A DNA stretch of 64,000 nucleotides from Corallium rubrum (taxonomy: Eukaryota > Cnidaria > Anthozoa > Scleralcyonacea > Coralliidae), in NCBI GenBank assembly GCA_964035015.1, contig OZ036005.1:10273012-10337011 (forward strand). The letters run 5' to 3'. Positions 11,001 through 22,529 of the stretch are shown one piece after another (the first letter of the stretch is position 1; every line of letters starts with the position of its first letter). The position numbers and the translations under genes are program-made. The notes below the pieces were generated by a model. It was not told the DNA's origin. It saw only the letters and a program-made list of their open reading frames with translations, and did not search any database.

Positions 11001-12880
11001 ATATATACTACTTTTGACTGCTGAAGCATTGAAATATATACTACTTTTGACTGTACTGAAGTATTAAAATATATATTACTTTAGACTACTGAAGCATTGA
11101 AATATATACTACTTTTGACTGTACTGAAGCATTGAAATATATACTACTTTTGACTGTAATGAAGCATTGAAATATATACTACTTTTGACTACTGAAGCAT
11201 TGAAATATATACTACTTTTGACTGTACTGAAGCATTGAAATATATATTACTTTAGACTACTGAAGCATTGAAATATATACTACTTTTGACTGTAATGAAG
11301 CATTCAAATATATACTACTTTTGACTACTGAAGCATTGAAATATATACTACTTTTGACTGTACTGAAGCATTGAAATATATACTACTTTTGACTACTGAA
11401 GCATTGAAATATATACTACTTTTAACTGTACGGAAGCATTGAAATTTATACTACTTTTGACTGTACTGAAGCATTGAAATATATACTACTTTTGACTGTA
11501 CTGAAGCATTGAAATGTATACTACTTTTAACTGTAATGAAGCGTTGAAACATATACTACTTTTGACTACAGAAGCATTGAAATATATACTACTTTTAACT
11601 GTAATGAAGCGTTGAAACATATACTACTTTTGACTATATTGAAGCATTGAAATATATACTACTTTTCACTGTAATGAAGCATTGAAATATATACTACTTT
11701 TGACTGTACTGAAGCATTGAAATATATACTACTTTTAACTGTAATGAAGCGTTGAAACATATACTACTTTTGACTATATTGAAGCATTGAAATATATACT
11801 ACTTTTGACTACTGAAGCATTGAAATATATACTACTTTTGACTGTACTGAAGTATTAAAATATATGTTACTTTAGACTACTGAAGCATTAAAATATATAC
11901 TACTTTTGACTGTACTGAAGCATTGAAATGTATACTACTTTTGACTGTACGGAAGCATTGAAATGTATACTACTTTTAACTGTACTGAAACATTGAAATG
12001 TATACTACTTTTAACTGTAATGAAGCGTTGAAACATATACTACTTTTGACTACTGAAGCATTGAAATATATACTACTTTTAACTGTAATGAAGCGTTGAA
12101 ACATATACTACTTTTGACTATATTGAAGCATTGCAACATATACTACTTTTGACTGTACTGAAGCATTGAAATATATACTACTTTTAACTGTAATGAAGCG
12201 TTGAAACATATACTACTTTTGACTATATTGAAGCATTGAAATATATACTACTTTTGACTGTAATGAAGCATTGAAATATATACTACTTTTAACTGTACTG
12301 AAGCATTGAAATATATACTACTTTTAACTGTAATGAAGCGTTGAAACATATACTACTTTTGACTATATTGAAGCATTGAAATATATACTACTTTTGACTA
12401 CTGAAGCATTGAAATATATACTACTTTTGACTGTACTGAAGTATTAAAATATGTGTTACTTTAGACTCCTGAAGCATTGAAATATATACTACTTTGGACT
12501 GTACTGAAGCATTGAAATATATACTACTTTTGACTGTATTGAAGCATTGGAATATATACTACTTTTAACTGTACTGAAGCATTTAAATATATATATATAC
12601 TACTTTAAAAGTAGTATGGCAATGCTTCAATATAGTCAAAAGTAGTACTTTTGACTATATTGAAGCATTGAAATATATAATACTTTTCACTGTACTGAAG
12701 CATTAAAATATATACTACTTTTGACTATACTGAAGCATTAAAATATATACTACTTTTGACTATACTGAAGCATTTAAATATATACTACTTTAGACTGTAC
12801 TGAAGTATTGAAATATATACTACTTTTAACAGTACTGAGGCATTTAAATATATACTACTTTTGACTATACTGAAGCATTG
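5054..12880. repeat. 35-bp AT-rich satellite array, about 220 monomers
   Basis: The consensus monomer is 35 bp, made of TGTACTGAAGCATTGAAATA followed by TATACTACTTTTGAC. Common variants are ACTATATTGAAG, ACTGTAATGAAG, AACATATACT, TATATTACTTTAGAC and a 32-bp form ACTACTGAAG. The first degenerate unit overlaps the last codons and stop of the channel gene (TGTACTAAAGCACT against TGTACTGAAGCATT). Larger duplications are visible. About 8041-10330 repeats at 10331-12420 with an offset of 2241-2294 bp (markers ATTTAAATATTTATT at 8151 and 10445, CATTCAAATA at 9060 and 11301, TTGCAACATA at 9890 and 12131). A 715-765 bp duplication lies in 5150-7560. No variable spacers are present, so it is not CRISPR. 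Confidence 0.97.
12607..12670. repeat. Inverted monomer forming a perfect 24-bp hairpin
   Basis: One monomer near the right end of the satellite lies in reverse orientation. Positions 12620-12643 and 12647-12670 are perfect complements with a 3-nt loop. It is the only strand switch noticed in the array. Confidence 0.9.
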
Positions 12881-13440
12881 CATAATACCATGAACATAGG
12901 CATAGTAGCCCAATTTATTTGGGGGTGGGATGGGGCGGCTTTTTGCCCGTATTTTTCAGTCTTAGCACAGCATAACGTATCGAAATTGCCCGAAATTCCC
13001 AGCAGAAACTGCCCGATCGCGGATTCTCCTAGCTTTTTCAAATATACCCCCTGCCTAATACGCATATGACCATGAAGCTCCCCCCCCCTAAGCGAGCGAG
13101 AGGTTTTGTGGCTAATGCACCTCTTTCCATGGTAAGATTCTGTGCACCAATATGGCCGTCAGATGAAAACCAAGAATACGATCTGGTTTGACCAGGAATA
13201 CGATCAGAGCCGTAGAGAGCCGGGCCCCTCACCGAAATCAATGTTTTAAGTATATATACTCTCCATTAACCTCTCTCTATTAACTAATAAACTACTATAC
13301 TCTGTATTAACACCTCTCTCTGTTAACCCAATACCTCTATTAATCCACTTGATCCCCTTATTAACCTCCTCTCTATTAATTCACTCCCTCTCTATTTTCC
13401 CTCTCTATTAAGCCCCCTCGTCCCAGAATAGGTATTTCAC
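12881..13440. other. Non-coding spacer with CTCTCTATTAA repeats
   Basis: No gene was recognised. At 13258-13420 a degenerate pyrimidine repeat built on CCTCTCTATTAAC occurs about ten times. The first clear AATAAA downstream of the channel gene is at about 13283, roughly 8.2 kb after the stop codon. Confidence 0.5.
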
Positions 13441-13578
13441 TATGCTGTGGTCACATATATAGTGGGAGTGCAATGCAAAAAAATTGCGAAAAACGTCCTT
13501 TTGCGAACGCCCCTCTACCCCACTCCGTCCTTGGCTATGGGTACCAGATTGCTTCCCATGATAATTTTGCTATTTTCG

Positions 13579-15010
13579 TTCCCAGAGCCCTCGTTTTGGA
13601 CCGCGCCCAGAAACGGACACCCTACACCCTCGCCACCAGGCTGACCTGTTTTAGCTGCGCATGCGTAGAACGAATATCTTGCGTGTAAACGTCATCAATA
13701 CACGGCCAACAGGAGCGAGGATTGTGGTTAGGCTTAGGGTTTCCGGGGAGTTGTGGTCTGGGGTTGGGGTGTGGGGGTGAGGAATTCATTTAAAATTCAT
13801 GATTATGATGAATACAAGTGCAAAACAACATTTCATTATTATAATGAATCTCCTCCGGAGAATGTGCTGGATTTCAGATCGTGCCGGGCATATTTGGCTC
13901 AGGGTACGAGATTCAGCTGCCAAACATTTTGCGCATGCGCGACGTCCGAGCTCGGCCTCAGAAAAAGTGCGGTAAAACACTGAAATATTTGGACTAGTCG
14001 ACCAACACAAAAGTTAAAATTATCAGCATACTACCAAAACGGAGGGTTGTGGTTAGGTTTAGGGCCACCGGGGGGTTGTGGTTAGGTTTAGGGTTTCCGG
14101 GGGGTTGTGGTCTGGGGTTGGGGTGTGGGGGTGAGGTTTCATTTAAAATTCATGATTATGAAGTCTTCGCTGTCTGGTTGTTGTCGCCACGGCTAGTTCC
14201 CACTTCTCTTGCAATGTTTATTTACTCTAGCGAATTCACGCATGCGCAAACGTTCGGCAGTGGTTTTACTCTAGCCTGGCCCATATTCTTTGATTGGGCC
14301 ATGGTACCAGGTTACCACTAAAGGTTTGTGCTTTCCTATTGGTTGAAACTTGGACAGGCGTCAGGCATGCGCAGTAGGGTTCTGGGCGCGGTCCCAAAAC
14401 GAAGGGCTCTAGCTAGCCCAGGGGTTTTGGTTAGGTTTAGGTCCACCAGGGGTCGTGGTTAGGTTTAGGGTTGCCAAGGGGGTTGTGGTTAGGTTTAGGG
14501 TCAGGTTTAGAGGTGGGGGTTGGGGGGGGGGTTTGGGGGTAGGGAATTATTTTTTAAAATTAAGGATTATTGTTAATTCTACGACATTTCACAATTAATC
14601 TGCAACATGTCCTCTCACTTGAGTATCTTAAACTAAATTGCATATAACAAAAGAACCATTAGGGGTGTTGTGGTCGGGGTCTGAGAGGCGGGACTTTTTT
14701 CCGGAGGGTTGTGGTTAGGGTTAGGTCCAACGGGGGGTTGTGGTTAGGGTTGTCAGTGGGGTTGTGGTTAGGGTTAGGGTTGTCAGGGGCGTTGTGGTTA
14801 GGGTTAGGGTCAGGTTTAGATGTGGGGGTTGACTTGGGGGTTTGGGGGTAGGGAATTCTTTTTTTTAAATGATGATTATTGTTAATTCAACGACATCTCA
14901 CAAATGACGATAATCATCATTTCGAAATGAGAGGATATGCTGTAATCTAAGGGCTTAGCAAATGCCCCGCGCGGCCGGGGCAATTTGGCTCTGGGAACGA
15001 GATTGATAAT
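13579..15010. repeat. G-rich dispersed repeat complex with TTAGG-like minisatellite
   Basis: Four blocks (about 13715-13790, 14040-14150, 14410-14560, 14690-14870) share GGGTTGTGGTTAGGGTTAGG-like units, each leading into a conserved TTTAAAATTCATGATTATGA-like segment. GTTCCCAGAGCCCTCGTTTT at 13579 and its inverted match at 14376-14412 bracket part of the complex. A GGCTCTGGGAACGAGATTGA end lies at about 14988. Segments 13925-14280 recur at 60690-60990. No coding frame was recognised. Confidence 0.6.
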
Positions 15011-16400
15011 TGTGATGAAGCATGCATTAGTTCCCATTGTTCTTCGTATAATTTCTGCATCAGACATTCAGACTAGAGTGATCCGACAAACCTGCTCAAA
15101 TATGTCGACAATACTTGTATGCCTTGAGATTTACTAGATTTCTTCGCATTTCACGGCTGTTTTTAACCGAATTTTATACCTCGGAGGCTTTTACGAAGAA
15201 ATGTCTCTCCTGTATCCAACTCGCCAAGAAAGCCGTGAGAATGGACACAAATGGTTGAGGAGTGATGGACTAAAATCGGTTTAAAGACTTTAAAAGATTT
15301 ATAATCCCTTCAACTACCACTAGTCGAACACGTTCAAATCAGGACCCGATGTCTGCCTTGCCAAACCGAAAAGAAAGTAAGGAAGACTTTAAGTATATGG
15401 TAGATTAATTTGCTGATTGTTTATCTCGATAATTCAGGCTTTAAATTGCGAATTTCGCAATGTGGTTGCCTGCCGCCATGTCGTTTGAAATATTTATTCA
15501 TGACTTGTCTCAACTGATTTGTTCTGGGGCTTTTATTTTTTAGCAGCTTTTAAACGCTCTATTTTGTTCCTTATTTAACTACTTGTTTGTTTTTTAGTCG
15601 TTGTTTAGTTTACGAAGTATCAAGGCCTTAAAACACTTTAAAAATTTAACGCTTTAAACTGATAAAGCGACATTGAAGTTCAGGGCTTCAGGCGATACAC
15701 TAGTGCACTGAGATCCATATATGTATAAAATTTTAGTTCCAAAAATCAACGATTTCTATTCTGAGAAAATATTAACGAAATTCGTTAAATGATATAATAT
15801 ATTTTCCCTAAACTTTCAACTTAATGCATAATTAAGCATCTCCTTAAAACTTCAAAATACATTAATTATAAAGACCTTAATTATTTTCAGCTTGGCAGTA
15901 GCCAGAATTTCTACAATTGAGCTAAAATTTAAAGGGCTAGCTATAATCTGTTTCATATTCCAAATGGTTGCTTCCAAGAACTCGACAATTACAACATCAA
16001 AACTGGATATTTCCCCCCCTCTGATTATTAAATTGATTTTGCAGGCCAGCTGGACATGAGTCATTGATAAAAGTGGTTTCAATATCTGCACACCAAAACT
16101 GTCAACATTTTGAGTGAATAGATAAAGGCATTTGAAATGAAGGGTGTATTTTGTTCCTGACCACTAATAGGAATTTGGGAGGGACTTAATTTAATTTATT
16201 TTGTTGTATGGGATGTTGTTGTCCAGATTATCACAGTTTTAGATCTTAATTTAATTGAACAAAGGTGCACCGATGCATAACATGTTAGTTCAGCATTGGA
16301 ATGCAAGATCTTTGAAACAGCTAGCATGGGTTGCAAAAGATCAAAGTGAAAAGGTGTTAAAATGTTGAGATAAGTACTATCATTCGACCTTCATCTCCTA
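15011..16400. other. Intergenic DNA, nothing recognised
   Basis: AT-rich unique-looking sequence. Short open frames such as the minus-strand one at 15852-16091 lack codon or splice support. No RNA gene, repeat array or terminal inverted repeat was seen. Confidence 0.4.
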
Positions 16401-16487
16401 GCTTGACCTGTAGCTCAGTTGGTGGAGCCAGTTTTCTCTACTTATTCGGTATGGTTTGTCACTTGGAGTAACACCTTATTATTATTC
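16401..16487 (+). mobile_element. tRNA-derived SINE, internally deleted copy
   Basis: It has the same head (GACCTGTAGCTCAGTTGG, a good pol III A box) and the same tail (GGTTTGTCACTTGGAGTAAC then ACACC and an ATT repeat) as the copy at 16611, but the B-box region and anticodon arm are missing. Confidence 0.8.
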
Positions 16488-16610
16488 TCCACCCAAGTTC
16501 ACTGTCCCACAATAACCATTCAAAATTGTCATACATGTATGAAGACTGAACATTATGAGATATTGAAGAAACTTTGTCTGTTTTGAAATTTCAAATAACC
16601 TATTCTAAGC

Positions 16611-16750
16611 TACTTGACCTGTAGCTCAGTTGGTAGAGCATCGGACTGGTAAACCGAAGGTTGCTGGTTTAATCCCAGCTGGACCAAGTAGAGTTTTCTC
16701 TAGACTTGTCTGGCATGGTTTGTCACTTGGAGTAACACCTTATTATTATG
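16611..16750 (+). mobile_element. tRNA-derived SINE, full-length copy
   Basis: The 5' part is tRNA-like. A box TAGCTCAGTTGG, anticodon arm TCGGA-CTGGTAA-ACCGA, T arm GCTGG-TTTAATC-CCAGC, and a near-consensus B box GGTTTAATCCC. The acceptor ends do not pair well. It continues into a 60-bp body and an ATT-repeat tail, and a second copy lies 210 bp upstream. It is therefore a SINE rather than a working tRNA gene. The tail is cut by the next element. Confidence 0.85.
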
Positions 16751-17342
16751 CAGGGTTCGAATTAACATATCGCGATTCGCAAATTGCGATGCACTTTTGA
16801 AAATATGCGATCCAGAACAAACATAAAAACTCCAAAATCGCGATGCAAAGTAACCGCTGAGTGCCTTCCAATAACTTCTTCACAGTGTGTTTTGGTTTAT
16901 TACAAAACAAAACAACAGCCTTGGATAGTTCTCACGTTATATCGCATCATAACAATAAAAACCTCGTGAAACTGAAACACTGCTACTGTAAATTTATCCT
17001 TGAAATTCAGTGAGATTTTGAGGACAAAAATAAAACAAACACATGTCATTTCAGACACATTTCTGACACTGTTGTTTCGCCTGCAGTTTGAAGTCACATT
17101 TAATGAGTAAAATGCTTGGAAAGGTTCGAATTACGCACTGATGAGTTTGACGTTTGAAACAAGCTTAAATAAATGCGTTGTTTCCTTGCACGGTGTTTCG
17201 AATTCTAGTATAATCCAGAACTCCAACGCCGATTCTGTCGCGAAATACCAAAGCGAAAGCGGAAGTTGAAACTGGGGGCAGCCCCCCTACTTTTTCAACA
17301 ATATTTTCGCGATGCACTTTTGAAATGTTAATTCGAACCCTG
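16751..17342. mobile_element. Non-autonomous hAT-like element, 5-bp target duplication
   Basis: Terminal inverted repeats CAGGGTTCGAATTAACAT and its complement, with a shared subterminal GCGATGCACTTTTGAAA. TTATG flanks both sides (16746-16750, 17343-17347). It is inserted in the ATT tail of the SINE. CAGGG...CCCTG tips are typical of hAT elements, but 5 bp is shorter than the usual 8-bp duplication, so the superfamily is tentative. No transposase was seen. Confidence 0.75.
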
Positions 17343-17482
17343 TTATGTTCAAACAAACTGCTTTTACCACAGTGGCACAGTTGTGCTTAATGTCGTAACT
17401 TAGAGAGAGTGCCTAAATTAATTTGTTTGATTGGAAGTTCTGATGCTGCCTACATAACTTTGACCTACATTATTGTCCAGAC

Positions 17483-18204
17483 CAGGCCCGGCGGAAGCTC
17501 TGGAGAAGTGGAGCGGCTAGGGGGGGGGGGTCTGGGGGCATGCTCCCCCAGAAAATTTTGAATTTTGCATGCCCCAGAAAGGCACTTTTGGAGAGTTCTG
17601 AGAGGAATTTCCGAAAAATCAATCGGTAAGACAACGGTGATATTCAGGCATTTAAAGAGAAAATTCACGATAATTTAAGGCATTTGTTGCACTAAGAAAA
17701 TTTAATAATTACAGCTTTTTAACCTGCCGGATTCATTCGCTAATAGAATGTTTAAGCTTCACCTTGGCACGCCGAACTACAAACTACAAGCTGCAGGCAG
17801 AAGTAAAATTGTTGTTTAAAAGACAATAAAAAGAAAACAGTTTTCCCATATTAAACTAAAACATAAAAATTAATAACCTTCATGACGGGAAAAAGCAAAA
17901 CGCAAGATGACGAGTGGTAAAAAAAAACTCTACCAATAAAAACAACTCTCTGAATAAATTAGCCATAATGTTACGCCGGTGAGGTAACGAGAAGGTAAAA
18001 CTCGGTGCTTAACTAAGTATTCCCTGACAAATCTCATTCTGGACTTCGTTTTCAAGAAGATTGCAGCACCTTATTGTAATGAAACTTAAAAATTTTATAT
18101 CACTATTTTTATATATTTTTAAAAGTGCTTATGTCAGCAAAAACATTTGACCAAAAAGTGGGGTGGCTGTGGCCGCCCCTGCCGCCCCAGCTCCGCCGGG
18201 CCTG
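17483..18204. mobile_element. Non-autonomous hAT element, 8-bp target duplication
   Basis: Tips CAGGCCCGGCGGAAGCTCTG and the complement of CCAGCTCCGCCGGGCCTG, flanked by perfect GTCCAGAC at 17475-17482 and 18205-18212. It is 722 bp and has no intact frame. An 8-bp duplication and CAGG tips fit the hAT superfamily. Confidence 0.9.
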
Positions 18205-18327
18205 GTCCAGACTATTTGTATTGTGTGAACACTGCAAGTGGTCCTTAGCCATAAGACTAGTGTTTAATGTGTCTGTTTATGTTTTAAATGTGAAAGCAGT
18301 TTAAGAGGAGAATGTTGACACTTCAGT

Positions 18328-18357
18328 AGGCCCGGCAGAAGCTCTGGAAAAGTGGAG
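18328..18357. mobile_element. Solo left tip of the same hAT family
   Basis: A 30-bp copy of the left end (AGGCCCGGCAGAAGCTCTGG...) sits between two TTGACACTTCA direct repeats (about 18314 and 18360). This is a minimal remnant or abortive insertion. Confidence 0.6.
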
Positions 18358-18686
18358 TGTTTGACACTTCAATAATAGCCCACTTATGAATAGGGCAGGT
18401 GCTACTGCACTTAAAATGGTTGTTTACTTGCCTGACATGGTGGGGGGTGAATAACTTCCAGTGGTTTCAACTCACTTTTCAGTGTGCTGTTCAGAAAAGC
18501 ATTGCCAAGTTTCAAATTACATTTTCAAATTCAGAAGTTGATTACGAAGTGCATCTAGAAGTTCAAATGTTTGATTTGAATTTCAGCTTTGACTATTCAG
18601 TGCTTTCATTCCCTTTGGTGGCACTTTTTATTTTCCCCCCTCTTCCCAAGATGGTATCACATGATGTATTACAAATCGGTTTGAGT

Positions 18687-19639
18687 CATTGAACTCTAAG
18701 TAAACTGGAACGATAACTCGATGGCGTATCATGAAGCCAAAAATGGCGGACATGGGGGCCGCCATGCACGTCAATCCCAGTCCCTTTTACTGTATAACCG
18801 AGAGAAAATGAAGCTGAATTTGGTGAACTGGATTGCAAAAACAGCTTGAAATCAAACAAAAACTGAACTTGTTAACCACTTTTAGGCTTAAATCAAATTC
18901 CAATATACCGTAGAGTATGTGAGCACTGACATGACGAGTAAAAACAAGGAAAACAGTAAAAATATCAGCTCTCAAATGAAAGTCAACAATACGCAACCAA
19001 AATTGCCATTGGTTTGGACAAATATAAAGAAAATACATATGAAACCCCGGTTTAAAATGAAGAGGTTGTTTATAAAAACAGTTGGGTTTTAAATTTCTCA
19101 ATTTTCAGTAGGAAAAAAACCAACAAAATGCACTTTACCGTGTGTTATTACAGCTCTGGAATTACTCTTCGTATCAAAAAATGTCAGATTTAGCATTTCC
19201 ACAACTGAAACTTGAGTTAAAGCTATAATTTAGCATTATCTTATTACTAATTCTTGGCAAGACAACCTTCAAACGTTTGAGATAACAAAGAAAAATAAGA
19301 GAAACCTGCATTTTCCGTACGAGTTTCGGACTCGAATTTTGCTTTTGTTCGGCAGATATTTCGTCATTCAATCCATTTTCGTGTGTAGAAATTGTTCAGG
19401 TACAAGGCCAATAAACCCAATACATACTATCTTCTTCGTTATCATCTATAAAAAAACTTTAGGTCTAAAAAATGGTTGTTTTTTGCAGCGAGTTTTCAGT
19501 TTTTCATTGTACGTGCCGCTCATAGGTTCCGTTGACGTCAGACGTGCAATGGCGACCCCCAGCGGCCGGAAGTTTGACTTCACCCAATTATAGGGCCTTT
19601 CTTATGGAGTTAGCGTTCCAGTTTATTTAGAGTTCAATG
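18687..19639. mobile_element. hAT-like element, 953 bp, 8-bp target duplication
   Basis: Inverted tips CATTGAACTCTAAGTAAACT and the complement of AGTTTATTTAGAGTTCAATG, flanked by perfect GTTTGAGT (18679-18686 and 19640-19647). The open frames inside are short and unrecognised. The right duplication is also the start of the adjoining foldback arm, so this element appears to have landed in that foldback. Confidence 0.8.
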
Positions 19640-19946
19640 GTTTGAGTACTGCCGAAAATATTGAACGTAGTGTGTAACGTTTCGAGCGAAGGCCCTTCAT
19701 CAACATTTCAACATTTTTTTAACATTTTTATTAAATCACAATATTTACAAAATAGTACTAAGGAAATTAATGTATTAAACAGGAAAAATATTATTGAAAA
19801 TATGTATAAATAGCAATACTTGATTATGTGCAGCAGCCAAAGTAGCATAAAGCTTTTGAGTTGACTGCTGTCAACTTTTGAGTTGAGCCCTACGTTTAGC
19901 CCTACGTCAGGCCCTATGTTCAATATTTTCGGCAGTACTCAAACCT
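19639..19946. mobile_element. Foldback element of the GGGCCTTCGCTCGAAACGTT family
   Basis: Arms GGTTTGAGTACTGCCGAAAA..ATTGAAC (19639-19666) and the complement (19919-19946). It contains AACGTTTCGAGCGAAGGCCC, the core of the hairpin at 23050-23221, and both are followed by the same TACTATATTTCG and ...ACGCAGCAC flank. Confidence 0.75.
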
Positions 19947-20028
19947 TACTATATTTCGGTTTGTATTTCAACAATTCAACACTACCCACGCAGCACACTG
20001 TTCGATTAGGCAGACAATTTGAATGGGG

Positions 20029-20112
20029 TGACAAAAATAACTCGACTCTTAAGGACCAACTTCAAATTCTTCAAAACAAAGCTGCTAAAACTATCCTTGA
20101 TGTTCCTCTTTA
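20029..20112 (+). pseudogene. LINE reverse-transcriptase remnant
   Basis: The frame reads STLKDQLQILQNKAAKTIL then DVPL and stops. It matches the 'L..LQ..QN.AA..I' region found downstream of the polymerase domain in many non-LTR elements. It abuts a second remnant that covers an overlapping part of the protein, so two elements are juxtaposed. Confidence 0.6.
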
Positions 20113-20790
20113 AGGAACATTAGGCGCATTAGGAAATACCTATCTAATGAATCAACGCAAACGTTAGTTCATGCGTTCATTATTGGGTGCCAGAATTATT
20201 GTAACAGTCTTCTCTATGGTCTACCGTCAGTCCATCTTGGTAAACTACAACATGCACAGAACTCTGCGGCAAGAATAATCTGCAAGACATCAAGATTTGA
20301 CCATATAACCCCTGTGCTATATACCCTGCATTGGCTGCCTATTAAATTTCGCATTAGCTATAAAATACTTATCCTTACTTTCAAGGCGATTCATGGCCTG
20401 GCGCCTGAATATATTATTAATTTAATAGGTATTGGGGAAAGATCTATATATAGTCTTCGATCTAACAGTGGATTACTTCTTAATCAACCTAGTGCTAAAC
20501 TCAGAAAGACATTAGGGGATAGGTCGTTTATATCTGCTGCCCCAACACTCTGGAATAAGCTACCGTTACATATTTGGAACACGGACAATTTTACAAGTTT
20601 TAAGAATATTTTAAAGACTCACTTTTTTAAGATTGCGTTTAATGTTTAAGTAAATTAATTATTTTATGTATGTAATTAGATTAGTTACATTAATTATTTT
20701 GTATGTTTATATCAATTCCTGTAAAGCGCATTTGATCATATTCAAATGTTAATTTGCGCTACAAAAGTTTTAATTATTATTATTATTATT
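20101..20790 (+). mobile_element. Second LINE fragment: RT C-terminus and 3' tail
   Basis: An open frame from 20101 to the stop at 20647-20649 encodes about 182 residues. Motifs in order: LQHAQNSAARIICKT, ITPVLYTLHWLPIKFRISYK, ILTFKAIHGLAPEYI, YSLRSNSGLLL, DRSFISAAPTLWNKLPLHIW, FKNILKTHFFKIAF. This is the classical C-terminal end of CR1/L2-like retrotransposon proteins. The 3' UTR ends in a TTA repeat at about 20772-20790. The element is 5'-truncated: the palm domain is missing. Confidence 0.85.
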
Positions 20791-22350
20791 ACTCTTTTTA
20801 CTTCCTCAACTGAAGCTCTCAATAAACTACACTGGCATCCACTTATATACCGGCGCTATTTACACCGAGTTTTAACAATCTTCAAGTGTAAAAATAATTT
20901 AATAGATTTGATTTCAAACTGACTAATATTAACCATACTTTTATTATATGGCAAGCGCCACTTCCGGTGAAATAGCGCGCTGTGATTGGCTTAGAAACAT
21001 TTTTAGCGGTCCATTACTTTCCCGTAATGTACCAGCGGTCCATTACGGAAAAAAACAAACAAATTTCTTATCAGCCATGTTGTTTGCAACTAAACAACGA
21101 AAGAAAACCGCAAGAATTTTGTGAATTCAACAACCTGAGGACTAAATTATGTATGATTGGGACGAGAGCAATCTGGAAGCGTGTTTAGGAGTCCGAAAGC
21201 GACGACAACAAAAGCAACAACATTGAAAACGATGAGTTTATGTCACACGCTCGAGGTCACACTAAACTGACTAAAGTACGTATCACGACAAGGTATAAAT
21301 GTAAGGTTTGTTGTTTCAAAATGCCATATAATAAACTTTTTATTAACCTCGCTTGCTGGGTCTTTACAGAGATATATCAGACCTCGGTCTTTGTTTACTA
21401 GAAATACATAAATGCAACAACCCCTCGCCTACTTTTATATGCTTTTGAAATACACCCCACCCACCCCACCTTCCAATTAAAATAAGCACTCCTGATATAC
21501 AGCAAAAGCAAATGAATTAATCCTCAGGATAATTACAGAATTTATGATTAAGATGACTAAAATGAAAGTTGAACATATCAAAGGAAAACTTACAGATTTC
21601 AAATTAAAATCTGGTTGTAAAAATATATTGTTTTAGCCATACAGGAGTTTTCCAAAGGAATTACTTTTATGTTTTGCAAAGGCAGGATTAAAAGTTAACA
21701 GCTCAAAAACGTAGGAGATAAAACAACAGACAACGTAATTTCAGTCTGTATTATACAGGACAAAAGAAAATGGACAAAGCCTATATGAGTATGAGTAAAA
21801 CATCACGTCCACAGTAGCAAAGGGAAAGCACGAAAACGTGAAGCTGTATACTGCTTACCTGTAATAGGTTAAGCAAAAACTTGAAAACAACATATTAAAG
21901 GACAAGGCATAAAACTTTATATGATAGTTGCTAGATTAAGTTTACAGTAACTGACGAGTGTCTAAAAGGGTTCTATTTAAAAGTCTTGCCGTTCTTGGCG
22001 TTCACAGAATATATTAATGAATAAATGCTGATTGCCGACAACAACAGTACCTGTGACCACAAACACTACAGTTCAGATCGAGTTTTTGCCGTTTACCATA
22101 CGTTTGGTTTCTTCAGGTTTTCTGGTTTCTCTTCAAGATATATTAAACTGGCTGTTTGTATCCTTCTTTTATTCGTTGTTCTGCTTCTTTCCGTTTAAAA
22201 CGAAACCATTTGAAACAATTTTGTTTCGTAAAATATGGAAATAACTATAAGTTTGCTTCAAAGCTAGTCACCAGTGCCCAACTATTCTTACCGCGTGACA
22301 CCGTACCAAACATATAAACTATTTCCAGATTTTGTCTCCCTTGCTTTTTC
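20791..22350. other. Intergenic DNA, no gene recognised
   Basis: Mostly AT-rich. GCGGTCCATTACTTTCCCGT and GCGGTCCATTACGG at about 21006-21045 are a short direct repeat. A small stretch around 21405-21430 (CAACAACCCCTCGCC) recurs at about 53088, a weak dispersed repeat. No RNA gene was seen. Confidence 0.4.
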
Positions 22351-22446
22351 TACACGCGTGTAAAGTGGACTCCACGCATGTCGAGATTAGCACCCTCACC
22401 CGGGCTCCGGGCCTTCGGCCCTACGCCCGGGCTCGGGGACAAACCT
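22351..22446 (+). repeat. GC-rich dispersed repeat, copy 1 of 3
   Basis: It contains ACACGCGTGTAAAGTGGACT, TCGAGATTAGCACCCTCACC and the palindromic CCGGGCCTTCGGCCC core, ending CGGGCTCGGGGAC. Near-identical copies lie at 54110-54192 (same strand) and 61589-61675 (opposite strand). It stands out against the AT-rich surroundings. Confidence 0.85.
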
Positions 22447-22529
22447 CGCCCTACGGGCTCGGTCTGTACCAAAAAGACCTCGGTCCGATATTTCTCTGTA
22501 AAGACCTCGCGTTCGGTTAATATAAGAAG

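Noticed and set aside
5054-12880. CRISPR-like array
   Set aside because: Repeats of 35 bp are contiguous with no unique spacers, in a eukaryotic setting next to a channel gene. It is a satellite.
14040-14870. Internal telomere array (TTAGGG)
   Set aside because: Only short GGTTAGGG runs within longer GGGTTGTGGTTAGGG-type units; no perfect TTAGGG tandem.
15190-15300. Possible 5' exon of TMCC starting ATGTCTCTCCTG
   Set aside because: It runs about 28 codons to a stop with no convincing donor in the required phase.
16611-16690. Functional tRNA gene
   Set aside because: Acceptor ends do not pair, it has a SINE body and ATT tail, and a second partial copy lies nearby.
21150-21230. Short frame MYDWDESNLEACLGVRKR
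   Set aside because: No in-frame upstream sequence, no motif, no splice support; probably a repeat fragment.
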